NCBI GenBank assembly: GCA_017960475.1
Contig: JAGCZH010000019.1
Span: forward strand, 1 to 32,307
DNA from: Bacteroidales bacterium
Lineage (GTDB): Bacteria; Bacteroidota; Bacteroidia; Bacteroidales; P3
Direction of reading: 5' to 3'
Length of the DNA: 32,307 bases
Made by a program: the position numbers and the translations under genes. This document shows, one piece after another, positions 15,854 to 28,477 of the stretch (the stretch's first letter is position 1; each line of letters starts with the position of its first letter). The notes beneath the pieces were generated by a model that ran no database searches, was not told where the DNA came from, and saw nothing but the letters and a program-made list of their open reading frames with translations.

Positions 15854-16618
15854 TTACAGTGCTAAAGTGCAGCCAACCATAAGTTGGAAAGGGAATTTGT
15901 CTTTGACAAATAGATCTCCACCGACACTATGATATCCAGGATTATCGCCCATAAGACCTCCAAAAATATCGATAGGATAACCTATCATCATAGCATTGAA
16001 TGTGAAGGTGTTATTAAGTATGTAGTCGAAACCCAAAACAGCGTCGAGACGCGCTATTAGAAGGTCAGAGAATTCAAGGCCTCCTTTTAGTGCCTCGGTA
16101 TTACCGTCAGAGTATTCTATAGATGCCTTTGGTGTAAGTCCAATACCTATAGACATGCCCACACCGGCACTGACATGTATCTTTTCTCCAATGGGAATCA
16201 TTAAAGTGTAAAGGTCTGTGAGGGTCACGTCGGCATAGCTGTATTTTGATGTGAATGTGACTGCGGATGAGTCGTTAATACCTTTTACTTTGCCTGTCCA
16301 TTTGTTGAATGAGATTATGAAGCTGTTGCCATAGTCTAATTTCTTGCCTTGAAGAATGCGTTTGAAATGAATGCCGGCCGAGGGGCTGATAGGCAAGCGG
16401 GTGACTTTAGTCACACGATATCCTTCGTAAGGGCCATACGATGTGTTTAGCAGCGCGTCGCCTTTACTGAACCATCCGCCTAAACCTACGGCGATGCCAA
16501 GATGTTTTTCACCATTCTTGAAGGGGTCGTATGAGCTGGTTGTGGACCAGTATTGAGCAAAGGAAGGAACGGCAAACATCAATACCGCTGCGATAGTGAG
16601 AATTGTTTTTTTTATCAT
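15854..16618 (-). CDS. Secreted outer-membrane beta-barrel-like protein, unknown function
   Basis: The 254-residue protein begins with a signal peptide (MIKKTILTIAAVLMFAVPSFAQ). The rest is rich in alternating, Tyr/Gly-containing stretches typical of small outer-membrane barrels: HLGIAVGLGGWFSKGD, YGNSFIISFNKWTG, VTLTDLYTLMIPIGEKIHVSAGVGMSIGIGL, FTFNAMMIGYPIDIFGG. It ends with KFPFQLMVGCTLAL, whose last residue is hydrophobic but not the usual Phe. It resembles generic Bacteroidota PorT-like or OmpA-barrel-like proteins, with no enzymatic motif. It stands alone, and a degenerate heptamer repeat lies directly upstream of the start. No specific function can be claimed. Confidence 0.72.
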   Translation of the reverse strand: MIKKTILTIAAVLMFAVPSFAQYWSTTSSYDPFKNGEKHLGIAVGLGGWFSKGDALLNTSYGPYEGYRVTKVTRLPISPSAGIHFKRILQGKKLDYGNSFIISFNKWTGKVKGINDSSAVTFTSKYSYADVTLTDLYTLMIPIGEKIHVSAGVGMSIGIGLTPKASIEYSDGNTEALKGGLEFSDLLIARLDAVLGFDYILNNTFTFNAMMIGYPIDIFGGLMGDNPGYHSVGGDLFVKDKFPFQLMVGCTLAL

Positions 16619-16633
16619 TATGGAACGGGTTAT

Positions 16634-16668
16634 TAGTAAAGTTTAAGGTTTAACGTTTAAAGATTAAA
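16634..16668. repeat. Degenerate heptanucleotide tandem repeat upstream of the barrel-protein gene
   Basis: Five 7-bp units stand in register: TAGTAAA, GTTTAAG, GTTTAAC, GTTTAAA, GATTAAA. They begin 15 bp upstream of the start codon (16618). The surrounding 16619-16840 gap is otherwise AT-rich without clear features, apart from a small dyad GGCAA-AGC-TTGCC (16779-16791) that could help end the thioredoxin-like gene. Confidence 0.55.
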
Positions 16669-16840
16669 GATGTCTCTAAATTAATATTCAATAAATTAGA
16701 TATAAACATCTTTTCACTTTTTTATTGTCACTTAAGTTGGATATAATTGAAATATAATAATTTTGTAATCAAAGAATAGGCAAAGCTTGCCGATAGATAG
16801 GGAGCGAGATACCTGTTCTCAGTGTCTTTGAGACAAATAG

Positions 16841-17854
16841 CTATTTCATGTAATTCTCAAGAATAGAGGCAAGATCCTCGACTCTGAAGTCGCGTTGCAG
16901 AATGGTGCCGTCGGGTGAGAAAAGAATCATGGCGGGTATAGCGGAAAGACCATAAGCCTGGGCTGATGCCGCGGGTTGGTCAAACAGAACCGGCCATGTG
17001 ATTTTCATCTCTTTGATGGCGGCGAGAGCCTCATCTTCTTTGTCGCTTACAGCGATACCGAGTACTTTCAAATTGGGGTTCTTCTTTGCGACCTCTTGCA
17101 GCATTGGCATGCCTTGACGGCACGGTTTGCACCACGAAGCCCAGAAGTCGACGAGGACATATTCGCCTTTGCCTATGTAGTCCGAAAGTTTTGCAGGCTT
17201 GCCGTCCATGCCCACCATAGGTGTGTCAATGAAAGGACTTCCCACCTTTGATTTACGCATGATATCGATGGATTGGAACAGAGGCTTGAAAATCTGGCGT
17301 GAGCGAATCTCTTCAGGGATGCTGTTCGACAATGTGTCAATCTGAGGGAATGGCAGAATGCTGTTGAAAACAGTAAGCATGAGAGCACCGAAGAAATCAG
17401 AGGAATGCTCTTTCCAGTGGTTGCTGAAATATTGTGATACTCTGAGGGGTGCATCCATCTCTTGTGAGTAGGAGTTGATGGAGTCTACCCAGATTTTGAA
17501 ATCGTTGTTCATCGGTGTTCCTGTGACGAAGCGGCTTGCAGAGTCAATGATTATCTTGCCGGGCTCCAGGATAATGTCCCAGATTACCATGGGATTCTCG
17601 TTTTCAGAACCTGGGTGAAGCATAACAAGGGAGATAGAGTCTACTTTGCCCTTGAATTTAAATGTGTTATTCTTGATTTTCGCCGAGTCGATAAGGACGG
17701 GTTCCATGGATTCTCCAGAATAGAGATAGATGTATTCTGATGTCACCGACGAAGGTACGGTACCAGTGATGGTGTAACTCGATTTGGAGCCACACGATGC
17801 AAAAAAGACAAGCGACAGGATGGCGCTGCACAGAAGAATGTTGATTTTTTTCAT
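16841..17854 (-). CDS. TlpA-like thioredoxin lipoprotein with DUF4369 N-terminal domain
   Basis: The 337-residue protein has a lipoprotein signal with Cys21 (LVFFASC). A DUF4369 domain (about 26-115; YTITGTVPSS, IYLYSGESMEPVLIDSAKI) is followed by a linker and a thioredoxin fold of the TlpA/ResA group (about 205-337) with the redox pair Cys242-Lys-Pro-Cys245 in DFWASWCKPCRQGMP and the cis-Pro segment LSAIPAMILF. It is expected in the periplasm, anchored to a membrane, as a thiol-disulfide reductase; partners are unknown. It appears to be a single gene; the 180-bp gap to the redox fusion gene holds a structured hairpin. Confidence 0.9.
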   Translation of the reverse strand: MKKINILLCSAILSLVFFASCGSKSSYTITGTVPSSVTSEYIYLYSGESMEPVLIDSAKIKNNTFKFKGKVDSISLVMLHPGSENENPMVIWDIILEPGKIIIDSASRFVTGTPMNNDFKIWVDSINSYSQEMDAPLRVSQYFSNHWKEHSSDFFGALMLTVFNSILPFPQIDTLSNSIPEEIRSRQIFKPLFQSIDIMRKSKVGSPFIDTPMVGMDGKPAKLSDYIGKGEYVLVDFWASWCKPCRQGMPMLQEVAKKNPNLKVLGIAVSDKEDEALAAIKEMKITWPVLFDQPAASAQAYGLSAIPAMILFSPDGTILQRDFRVEDLASILENYMK

Positions 17855-17973
17855 TTAGTGATATTTAAAGAATATATTTTTTGATGAAATGCCGTTTGGG
17901 GTGTTCGTAGTCGACTCAAAGCTATGTCACGACGTTTTTTTAAATATATAAACGATAAATTGTCTTTGTAATT

Positions 17974-18010
17974 GTGCAGACCTGTGACGTTTTTGTCAAC
18001 AGGTCCGCAC
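17974..18010 (-). terminator. Strong hairpin after the redox fusion gene, likely 3' end structure
   Basis: GTGCAGACCTG (17974-17984) pairs with CAGGTCCGCAC (18000-18010) with one mismatch, and an inner TGAC/GTCA extends the stem. It lies 26 bp after the stop codon (18036) on the minus strand. No real T run follows, so it may be a factor-assisted terminator or an RNA-stabilising stem. Confidence 0.5.
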
Positions 18011-18035
18011 ATGATAGTGAAATCTTATCGATGGT

Positions 18036-21000
18036 CTATTTGAAAGCGTTCTCCGATAGACCATTGCCTGACAATGCCAGATCGTCCATATACGACGGCA
18101 CAGGACGTCCCAGATACTTGTCGACATAGAGTTTGGCAAGATACTGGCCAAGCATGAAACCGTGTCCGCGAAGACCGGTGAGCAGACCCACAGACGGGTC
18201 TACAATGTAGCGTGGCTCAGTGTAGCGTCCGGCCCATACGGCGTGGAATCCAACCTCGCGGAGGTTGGGAATCCATTCTGCGAAGACTTCGGAGACTATC
18301 TCGAGGAACTCTTTGCTGTTGTACTTAATGTTCTGGCGTGTCTCATAAGCGTCAGTGTCGGGTGAGGCGCAACCGATAATCTGGCCTGTGTGCAGGAACT
18401 GCTGTCCATAAACAGCGCTGAAGCCTTTGTAATGTCTACGGTCGATAATCATGTCGAGGGAATCGCCTTTCACACCCATCAAAGGCAGTCGGCGTGTGAT
18501 GAAAGCCTGGTGTTTGACGGGGAAAAGACCTGTGTCGATACCCAGCATGTCTGTGAATCGTTCCGCACCCCATCCCATCGAGTTGACGAAATGGTCGGCG
18601 AGATATTCTATGTATTTCCCCTCATGGTTGCGCACCAATGCCAGGAATTTGTCGCCATGATGTGCCACGCTGAGCAATTCGCAGTCTTCGTATACGCGAC
18701 CTCCGAGCGAGATGCCGATTCCACGTATATAGTCGATGACGCGTCCTGGTGTGGCCTGCCAGCAGTCGCGTGTTATGAGAGCATGCGAATAGGTGGTCCT
18801 GCTGTCGTCCCAAAGCGGAGAGATCTCTTTCTTGAAGTCTTTGCGGTCTACCATGTAGGCGTCGCTCCATGCCCGTGAGGCGTCAAGGGCGCGATAGGTG
18901 GCGTCGTCATGGACAAGATTCACATAGCGTGTGGGTTTATAGTTGATGTTGTGAACCTTTTGTATCGATTTGAATATCTCGTGGCTGTGGGTCGCGATAT
19001 CGGCGATATCGGGATTGGAGAATGCCGGACGGCCACCTCCGATATTACGCCAAGAGGCTCCACGGCTCCAGTTGATAAGGACGGGCTTCATGCCAGCCTC
19101 GGAGAAGTAGCGGAACAGTCCGCTGCCTGCTATGCCGCCGCCGGCGATGAGCACGCGCACCTCCTCACGTGTGACATTGTTGCTTTTTGGGAACACAAAA
19201 ACTTCTTTGCGATTCTCAGTATACACGTCGCCCATGGTTACAGGTGCCGAGAGTGGCGCTCTCGGTGTCGCGTCGCCAACGACCTCAATGCCGTGGGCGC
19301 GCAATATTTGTCGGGCTCTGGGTATGCATCGTTTGCCTCGGCAAGGACCCATGCCCATTCTGGTGATGTGCTTGAGCTCGTCGACAGAGATGTATTTGCG
19401 GTCGCCAATCACTGCCAACAGATCCTCTAGTTTCACATCCTCGCAATGGCACACGTATGTGTATGTGTCTTTTGTGGCTTGGTTGAGAGGTTTGCTTTCG
19501 AGTGGCTTCGGGTAACGTTCCTTGGCGATGAAACCTTTTATGTCGGTCATGGCTCCTTCGACAGTGGAGACTTTGACGCGAGCCACATTGGTTTTGTTGG
19601 GCTTTATGAGTATCTTTTCTATAACGCCTTCGCCAATCTTGCCACCATTGTTGTCGACAAGGAACACTTCAGAGCCTTCGTTCGCCTTGTATTCGATGGG
19701 AAGGAAGCACCACTGTTTGTCGATATTATATCCGAAAATCGCCAGTCCGGGACATTGATACACACACTCCATACAACCGATGCACTTATCATAGTCTACA
19801 GTGGGTGTGCTTGATGTTGTCGGTTTGCTAATGGCACCTTGCGGACACGAGAACGAGCAGGGGTTGCAGGCGAAACCATACAGACAGTCGATTTGCACAA
19901 AGGGTTTGATTTTCTGACGCTCGGCTGTGGGTAGGTTGGGTTTCTCAAGCAGTTTTATTGGGTGCTGCTGCGAGTCGATATATTGACGTGAAATGTCAAG
20001 GTATTCGTCATAGTTGTAGTGTATGCCCATGTTTTGAGCCACTTCGTATGCCGCTTGGCGTCCACGCAATACGGCGCTGGTGCCCTCACCAATGCGTACG
20101 GCGTCGCCGGCAGCGTAGGTATTTACTCCAAATACATCACGGCCTTTCACCAACAGTTGGTTGTCCGGGACAAGTCCGGTGCAGATATTGATGATATCAA
20201 TACCCTCAATCAATTGCTCGGTTCCTGCGATAGGTTTGAAATTCTCGCATTTTGCTATTACAGCGCCTGTTATGGCGGTGCGGTCGGCGTTAGGTACGGC
20301 GCGTACAAGGGTGTATCCTGTCATGATGGGTATGCCGAGACGACGCACTCTGTTGGCCTGAACAGGGAAGCCTCCTTCGCGAGGCATAGCCTCGATGATG
20401 GCTCTTATGTTGGCTCCCGCCTGCATACCTTGGTATGAGGTAAGGTATCCGATGTTGCCGGCTCCAACGGTGAGGACATTCTTGCCAAGAAGGGTGTGCT
20501 CCTGGTTCATCATCTTCTGGAACACCGCGGCGGTATAGACACCTGGCACATCGTCATTCTCGAAGGTGGGCATGAAGGGTACTGCTCCTGTGGCGACGAC
20601 AAGATGGTCGGCGTCGATGTAGGCTACTTCATCTGTGGCGGTATTCTTTATGGCTATGCGGCGGCCTTCAAGGAGATCCCACACAGTGCTGTTCAGGAGT
20701 ATGCCCTCCGTTGAGTCGCCTGCAAGGGTTTTTGCTATATCGAAACCACGCATTCCGCCGAATTTTTTCTCTCTTTCAAAGAAGAAAAACTGGTGGGTTT
20801 GCATGTTGAACTGTCCACCTATGCGAGTGTTGTTGTCAACTACGATGTTGTCAATGCCAAGGGCGTTGAGTTGCTCGCGGCATGCAAGTCCTGCGGGACC
20901 GGCACCGATAATGGCGACTTTGGTCTTGTATATCTTCACCTCTTTGTCTTGGACAGGAGTCACCTCAGGAAGATACTCTTTGTTAAGCTCACGGACTTCG

Positions 21001-21263
21001 TGGACGTTGTCGACAGGAGTGATGCAGATACGGCGTATGCGGCCGTCAACAAGCATTTCACATGCGCCGCATTTTCCTATGCCGCATTCAAGACTGCGCG
21101 GTTTGCCGTCAACACTGTGGCTGTGGACGGGAAAACCTGCCTGATGAAGGGCGGCGGCAATAGTGTAGCCACGACGCCCTTGAACCTTCTGACCATTGAA
21201 AATAAATTCGACGACTTCACTTTGCGGAATGTCGAGAATAGGATGGCTTTCGATTCTATACAT
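18036..21263 (-). CDS. Multidomain redox fusion: 2Fe-2S / FAD-NAD(P) / 2x4Fe-4S / BFD-like / DAO-family oxidase
   Basis: This 1075-residue protein reads as several enzymes in one chain. Order: a ferredoxin-like domain with Cys60, 65, 68, 80 (HcnA/SoxD-like); a pyridine-nucleotide-disulfide oxidoreductase (about 114-415; IIGAGPAGLA 118-127, second loop GAGNIG near 267); two 4Fe-4S clusters (Cys460, 466, 469, 473; Cys494, 497, 500, 504); a BFD-like 2Fe-2S domain (Cys605, 607, 641, 646); and a D-amino-acid-oxidase-like FAD domain (GGGIAG 708-713 to about 1055). This is the HcnABC/opine-oxidase subunit set fused. The family oxidises amino acids, amines or opines (glycine in HcnABC); substrate and acceptor here are unknown. 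The added 4Fe-4S pair suggests ferredoxin-like electron export in an anaerobe. No signal peptide, so cytoplasmic. Confidence 0.88.
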   Translation of the reverse strand: MYRIESHPILDIPQSEVVEFIFNGQKVQGRRGYTIAAALHQAGFPVHSHSVDGKPRSLECGIGKCGACEMLVDGRIRRICITPVDNVHEVRELNKEYLPEVTPVQDKEVKIYKTKVAIIGAGPAGLACREQLNALGIDNIVVDNNTRIGGQFNMQTHQFFFFEREKKFGGMRGFDIAKTLAGDSTEGILLNSTVWDLLEGRRIAIKNTATDEVAYIDADHLVVATGAVPFMPTFENDDVPGVYTAAVFQKMMNQEHTLLGKNVLTVGAGNIGYLTSYQGMQAGANIRAIIEAMPREGGFPVQANRVRRLGIPIMTGYTLVRAVPNADRTAITGAVIAKCENFKPIAGTEQLIEGIDIINICTGLVPDNQLLVKGRDVFGVNTYAAGDAVRIGEGTSAVLRGRQAAYEVAQNMGIHYNYDEYLDISRQYIDSQQHPIKLLEKPNLPTAERQKIKPFVQIDCLYGFACNPCSFSCPQGAISKPTTSSTPTVDYDKCIGCMECVYQCPGLAIFGYNIDKQWCFLPIEYKANEGSEVFLVDNNGGKIGEGVIEKILIKPNKTNVARVKVSTVEGAMTDIKGFIAKERYPKPLESKPLNQATKDTYTYVCHCEDVKLEDLLAVIGDRKYISVDELKHITRMGMGPCRGKRCIPRARQILRAHGIEVVGDATPRAPLSAPVTMGDVYTENRKEVFVFPKSNNVTREEVRVLIAGGGIAGSGLFRYFSEAGMKPVLINWSRGASWRNIGGGRPAFSNPDIADIATHSHEIFKSIQKVHNINYKPTRYVNLVHDDATYRALDASRAWSDAYMVDRKDFKKEISPLWDDSRTTYSHALITRDCWQATPGRVIDYIRGIGISLGGRVYEDCELLSVAHHGDKFLALVRNHEGKYIEYLADHFVNSMGWGAERFTDMLGIDTGLFPVKHQAFITRRLPLMGVKGDSLDMIIDRRHYKGFSAVYGQQFLHTGQIIGCASPDTDAYETRQNIKYNSKEFLEIVSEVFAEWIPNLREVGFHAVWAGRYTEPRYIVDPSVGLLTGLRGHGFMLGQYLAKLYVDKYLGRPVPSYMDDLALSGNGLSENAFK

Positions 21264-21322
21264 GGTGTATTTTATTATGGATTAATGTATTGAGAAAAAT
21301 TCTTTTCTGGTATTATTAGGGG

Positions 21323-21353
21323 CAAAGTTAGCAAAAAAATATCAAAACACAAA
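21323..21353 (-). promoter_or_regulatory. Consensus Bacteroidales promoter of the redox fusion gene
   Basis: Read on the minus strand, TTTG (21353-21350), a 19-bp spacer and TAACTTTG (21330-21323) match the TTTG-N19-TAnnTTTG consensus exactly. It lies 60 bp upstream of the ATG at 21263. Confidence 0.8.
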
Positions 21354-21414
21354 CATTCTTCCCTTTTTTCTGAAAAAAAACATCCTGTTCATCCTTTTCT
21401 CACTATGCCACTCC

Positions 21415-23055
21415 TCACATCGCTAGATACGGTGCCACCAGCGGCGGACGTTCCAGCGTCTTTGTCTCTTTCAGCATAAATCGCAACTTGCCGTTTATCC
21501 ACAAGTGGGTGACTACTCCTGGCAGAGTGCCTGCATTCGCCACGGGTATCGCCCTCTGCTGGCTTTTGCGTACACGCGCCATCAGAGTCTCGCTGCCAAC
21601 GACGGCGGTGTAGTTGGCCACCGAGTCGTTGTCGGCGATTTTCTCCCACGATACTTCATCCTCGACATTGAGATTGCCTCTCTGCCCTAAGTCCTTCAGC
21701 CGCATGTAGCTGTATTTTCCGTACAGTTGTTCCACAACGGGCGACTGGCTGATGAAGAATAGCTCTCCCGCAAAGACGTTGACGACAAGAGGTTCTGTGT
21801 CCGGACATCTGGGGAACAAGTTGTCGTAGTTTAGAAAGTGGTACGTGTACCTGTATGCCGCTGTCGGCATGCCGTTGCGGTAGTATCGCCGTCCCTGTAT
21901 TTGCTGCCGTTTGTCACCCTCGGGATGTAGCAACGCATACGTGTTCTCCGCAAATCGCTGTAACACGGGCAGTGACCGTGCGTCAATATGGTAACTGTCG
22001 GGGTTCGCCAATGCGTCTTGCATAGGTACTATGTAGTGCGATTTCCTTCCGTCTATGGTGGTGCGATTGGTCCAGTATGGCATATAAGCGCAGTTACCTA
22101 TCTTGGTTTCACCCTTCCTCTTCACAAGGTCCATTTCCACCATGATTCCGCCATTGGTCCCTGCGTCGTGCTGGTTGGAGAGGAAGTTGCCAAGTGAGTA
22201 TACGACGGGCTGCGGATAGATGTCGTCGCTGGTGTCGATGTCTGCCGCTATGTTCTGCACAACGTGAGGATGCCCGCCAATAACGGCGTTGCACCCCTCA
22301 TCCATCAACCATCGTGCCAACTCCTGCTGTTGACGGTTGCCTTGCTTCTGGTACTCTATGCCCCAATGCACTATGGCTATCACAAAGTCGGCCTTTTTGC
22401 GCCTTGCCTCTGCTATGTCGCGACGTATTTGCACAGTGTCGATGAGGTTCACTTTGCAAGGTTTCCTCACAGGTATCCCATTGGTTCCGTAGGTGTAGTT
22501 CAAAAGGGCCAGGTGTATGCCGTTGCGTTCTATCATAAAGGGATGCATGTTCGCTCCGTCAGTCTCGTCCTTATAGGTTCCCAGGTGCATTATTCCCAGC
22601 GAGTCAAGGACATCTATGGTACGTTCTATGCCCTTGCGGCCCTTGTCCATGCAGTGGTTGTTGGCGGTGGTCATGATGTCGAACCCTGCGTCCCGTGCCG
22701 ACTTGGCGAGTGCGTCGGGTGCCGAGAAACAGGGAAATCCTGTATAAGGAGGTCCCGCAAGGGTTACTTCGAGGTTCACTATCGCAAGGTCGGCGCTCTC
22801 AATATAGTCCTTTATGTAGCGGTAGTTAGGCTCGTAGTCATAGCTTCCGTCTTTCTGTTTTGCTTCATAGTGTAGCGGTGTATGCCCCATAAGGTCGCCT
22901 GCGAACACAATGCGAAGATGACTCTCATTTTCCCCGGCCTTCACCGCCGATAATGCATCTGTCTCAACCGGCGACTCTTCTCTCGTCCTGTTTACCTTCA
23001 ATGCCGCTGCTACCACCAGTGAAAGCGTCAGTATTATTATCAGAAACTTGTTCAT
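21415..23055 (-). CDS. CapA-family metallophosphatase-fold protein
   Basis: The 546-residue protein has an N-terminal membrane anchor or signal (residues 1-20) and a PGA_cap/CapA metallophosphatase domain (about 47-310). Motifs are VFAGDLMGH (Asp54, His58), IVNLEVTLAG, TTANNHCMDKG, VHWGIEYQ, IGGHPHVVQ and VYSLGNFLSNQ. The roughly 230-residue C-terminal part (TYALLHPEGDKRQQI onward) is beta-rich and unassigned. CapA proteins act in poly-gamma-glutamate or polysaccharide export at the outer face of the membrane; no capB or capC partner is nearby, as is usual for the Bacteroidota copies. The gene lies 55 bp behind the beta-galactosidase gene and may share its transcript. Confidence 0.87.
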   Translation of the reverse strand: MNKFLIIILTLSLVVAAALKVNRTREESPVETDALSAVKAGENESHLRIVFAGDLMGHTPLHYEAKQKDGSYDYEPNYRYIKDYIESADLAIVNLEVTLAGPPYTGFPCFSAPDALAKSARDAGFDIMTTANNHCMDKGRKGIERTIDVLDSLGIMHLGTYKDETDGANMHPFMIERNGIHLALLNYTYGTNGIPVRKPCKVNLIDTVQIRRDIAEARRKKADFVIAIVHWGIEYQKQGNRQQQELARWLMDEGCNAVIGGHPHVVQNIAADIDTSDDIYPQPVVYSLGNFLSNQHDAGTNGGIMVEMDLVKRKGETKIGNCAYMPYWTNRTTIDGRKSHYIVPMQDALANPDSYHIDARSLPVLQRFAENTYALLHPEGDKRQQIQGRRYYRNGMPTAAYRYTYHFLNYDNLFPRCPDTEPLVVNVFAGELFFISQSPVVEQLYGKYSYMRLKDLGQRGNLNVEDEVSWEKIADNDSVANYTAVVGSETLMARVRKSQQRAIPVANAGTLPGVVTHLWINGKLRFMLKETKTLERPPLVAPYLAM

Positions 23056-23110
23056 GTACAGTTCTGTTTGTTTTTCCTATGATTCTTTCCCTCTTTTCCT
23101 GTCATCTCTG

Positions 23111-26775
<3,665 letters not shown>

Positions 26776-26808
26776 TTACTTTCTGAATATTATAATGGGA
26801 AAAAATCT

Positions 26809-26816
26809 TATTTTTG
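26809..26816 (+). promoter_or_regulatory. -7 box for rsgA
   Basis: TATTTTTG fits TAnnTTTG and lies 24 bp before ATG 26841. This position means that the in-frame TTG at 26814 is within the promoter and cannot be the start codon. Confidence 0.6.
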
Positions 26817-26840
26817 CAATGTGAAAAACTTTTCGACGCA

Positions 26841-27806
26841 ATGTCAGAAGAATCGGAATACAAAGGTTTAGTAGTCAGAACAACAGGTAGTTGGTATAAT
26901 GTGTTATCCAATGAAGGAGATTCTATTGCCTGTCGTTTGAGGGGCAATTTCCGTATTCGCGGCAACAAGCAAACCAACCCTATAGCTGTTGGAGACCGTG
27001 TAGTATTCCAGATTCTCGCCGACGGTACAGGCTTTATCACCGCTATTGAAGAGCGACGCAACTGCATCATCCGTCGAGCGACAAAACTTAGCAAGCAGAC
27101 TCATGTCATCGCCGCCAATATCGACCAGCTTTGCATTGTCGCCACCCTTGGATTCCCTCGCACCTCGATGGGCTTTATTGACCGTCTCCTCGTCACCGCC
27201 GAAGCCTACCATATCCCTTCGGTCATCATCTTCAACAAGTGCGACCTCTACAACGACGAGCTTTGGGCTATCCACAACGAAATCAAAGCTATCTATACCA
27301 ACGCCGGCTACCCTGTCTTCGAGGTCTCTGCTCTCTCCGGTATGGGCGTCGATACAATCAAAAATCTCATCTCTGGCAAAGTCTCTCTCTTCAGCGGCCA
27401 CAGTGGTGTTGGCAAATCGGCTCTCCTCAACGCCATCGACCCCTCTCTCCACCTCAAAACGGGCGAGGTCAGCGAGTGGAGTCTCAAAGGTAAACACACC
27501 ACAACCTTCGCCGAACTTTTTCCTATCAATGCCAACGATGACAAAGTCAAACCCTCTTTCCTCGTCGACACTCCCGGCATCAAGGAGTTTGGTATGGTCG
27601 ACTTCACCCCCGAGGAATTGTCGCACTTCTTTCCCGAGATGCGCAAGGTGCTCCACGACTGCCATTTCGCCAACTGTACTCATCGCCATGAGCCTGGTTG
27701 CGCCGTCAAAGCAGCTGTCTCCTCGGGCCTAATAAGCGAGGAGCGTTATCAGAACTATCTGAATATTCTCGACTCAATAGAAAATGATGAACCTATCCGC
27801 CGCTGA
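26841..27806 (+). CDS. rsgA: Ribosome small-subunit-dependent GTPase A
   Basis: This circularly permuted GTPase helps the last steps of 30S subunit maturation. It has an OB-fold (about 7-75), then the permuted G domain with NKCD (132-135, G4), SALSG (163-167, G5), GHSGVGKS (186-193, G1/P-loop) and DTPG (243-246, G3). The zinc-finger domain ligands are Cys274, Cys279, His281 and Cys287. With the ATG at 26841 it has 321 residues, the normal length; nine more upstream codons are open but overlap the promoter. It is divergent from the beta-galactosidase and has its own terminator-like hairpin over the stop codon. Confidence 0.95.
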   Translation: MSEESEYKGLVVRTTGSWYNVLSNEGDSIACRLRGNFRIRGNKQTNPIAVGDRVVFQILADGTGFITAIEERRNCIIRRATKLSKQTHVIAANIDQLCIVATLGFPRTSMGFIDRLLVTAEAYHIPSVIIFNKCDLYNDELWAIHNEIKAIYTNAGYPVFEVSALSGMGVDTIKNLISGKVSLFSGHSGVGKSALLNAIDPSLHLKTGEVSEWSLKGKHTTTFAELFPINANDDKVKPSFLVDTPGIKEFGMVDFTPEELSHFFPEMRKVLHDCHFANCTHRHEPGCAVKAAVSSGLISEERYQNYLNILDSIENDEPIRR

Positions 27807-27838
27807 CAGTAGCGATGGATAGGTCCAATAGGTTTTTT
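27792..27838. terminator. Hairpin at the rsgA / nitroreductase convergent ends
   Basis: CCTATCC (27792-27798) pairs with GGATAGG (27817-27823), with an inner CGCT/AGCG stem; the rsgA stop codon lies in the loop. A T run starts about nine bases later (27833-27838). It probably ends rsgA; use for the minus-strand gene that ends at 27848 is possible. Confidence 0.5.
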
Positions 27839-27847
27839 CTTTATTTT

Positions 27848-28477
27848 TTATATGAATTGTACCACTTCGTTCAGCGGACGATGGGTGGGCTGTTTGGGCT
27901 CACCAGCTCTGTAACCAAGCGAAATCACAGCCATTACGACTTCGTTCTCGGGTATGTTGCACAGTTTGCGGAGCTCGTCGCTATCGCGCATACCCATAAT
28001 CAATGTGTCGTATCCTTTGGCACGGGCTGCTAGAATGAAATAGGCATTGCTGAGACCATTGTCATAGGCTCCCCAGCCATCACCTATCTCGTTGGTCTGC
28101 TGGCCTTGGAAAAATCCCGACTTGCCTTTCTCGTAGGTAGACACTATCAGCACTGGGGCTCCGGCTATGTTCTGCTTGTTGCGCTCGCCCACAAGGTTCT
28201 GGATGGCCTCTATTTTTTCGGCACTCATGGCTACATAGTATTTCGAGGGCTGCTGGTTAGCCCACGATGGCGCTTCTTGTGTGGCAATGAGCAGGTTGCG
28301 CACTTCGGCCTCGCTGATGGTTTTCGATGTGTCGTAACTGCGTACGCTGCGACGACTTTTCAGCACCTCGTCAAAAGTGACGGCATCTGTTTTTTGGACT
28401 TTGTTTTCATTGTTGCTTGTGCAGGCGCTTAGCATAACCAATGCCATTGCTGCAGTCAGAATAATGTGTGTTTTCAT
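27848..28477 (-). CDS. Nitroreductase-family flavoprotein with lipoprotein signal
   Basis: The 209-residue protein has a lipobox (VMLSAC, Cys19) and a nitroreductase-fold FMN domain: SRRSVRSYDTSKTISEAEVRNLLIATQEAPSWANQQP in pieces over about 41-78, the glycine-rich DGWGAYDNGLSNAYFILAARAKGYDTLIMGM region, and VVMAVISLGYRAGEPKQPTHRPLNEVVQF at the end. Family members reduce nitro compounds, quinones or act in flavin chemistry with NAD(P)H. A lipid-anchored, presumably periplasmic copy is odd, since NAD(P)H is not available there; several Bacteroidota have such forms. It overlaps the upstream transporter gene by 4 bp (ATGA), so the two are translationally coupled. Confidence 0.88.
   Translation of the reverse strand: MKTHIILTAAMALVMLSACTSNNENKVQKTDAVTFDEVLKSRRSVRSYDTSKTISEAEVRNLLIATQEAPSWANQQPSKYYVAMSAEKIEAIQNLVGERNKQNIAGAPVLIVSTYEKGKSGFFQGQQTNEIGDGWGAYDNGLSNAYFILAARAKGYDTLIMGMRDSDELRKLCNIPENEVVMAVISLGYRAGEPKQPTHRPLNEVVQFI

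Noticed and set aside
22264..22875. 203-residue plus-strand open frame opposite the CapA-family gene
   Set aside because: The composition is Cys/Val/His-rich antisense and the CapA motifs on the minus strand are complete.
26814..26840. Nine-codon upstream extension of rsgA from TTG
   Set aside because: The TTG lies within the TATTTTTG promoter box, so it would not be in the transcript.
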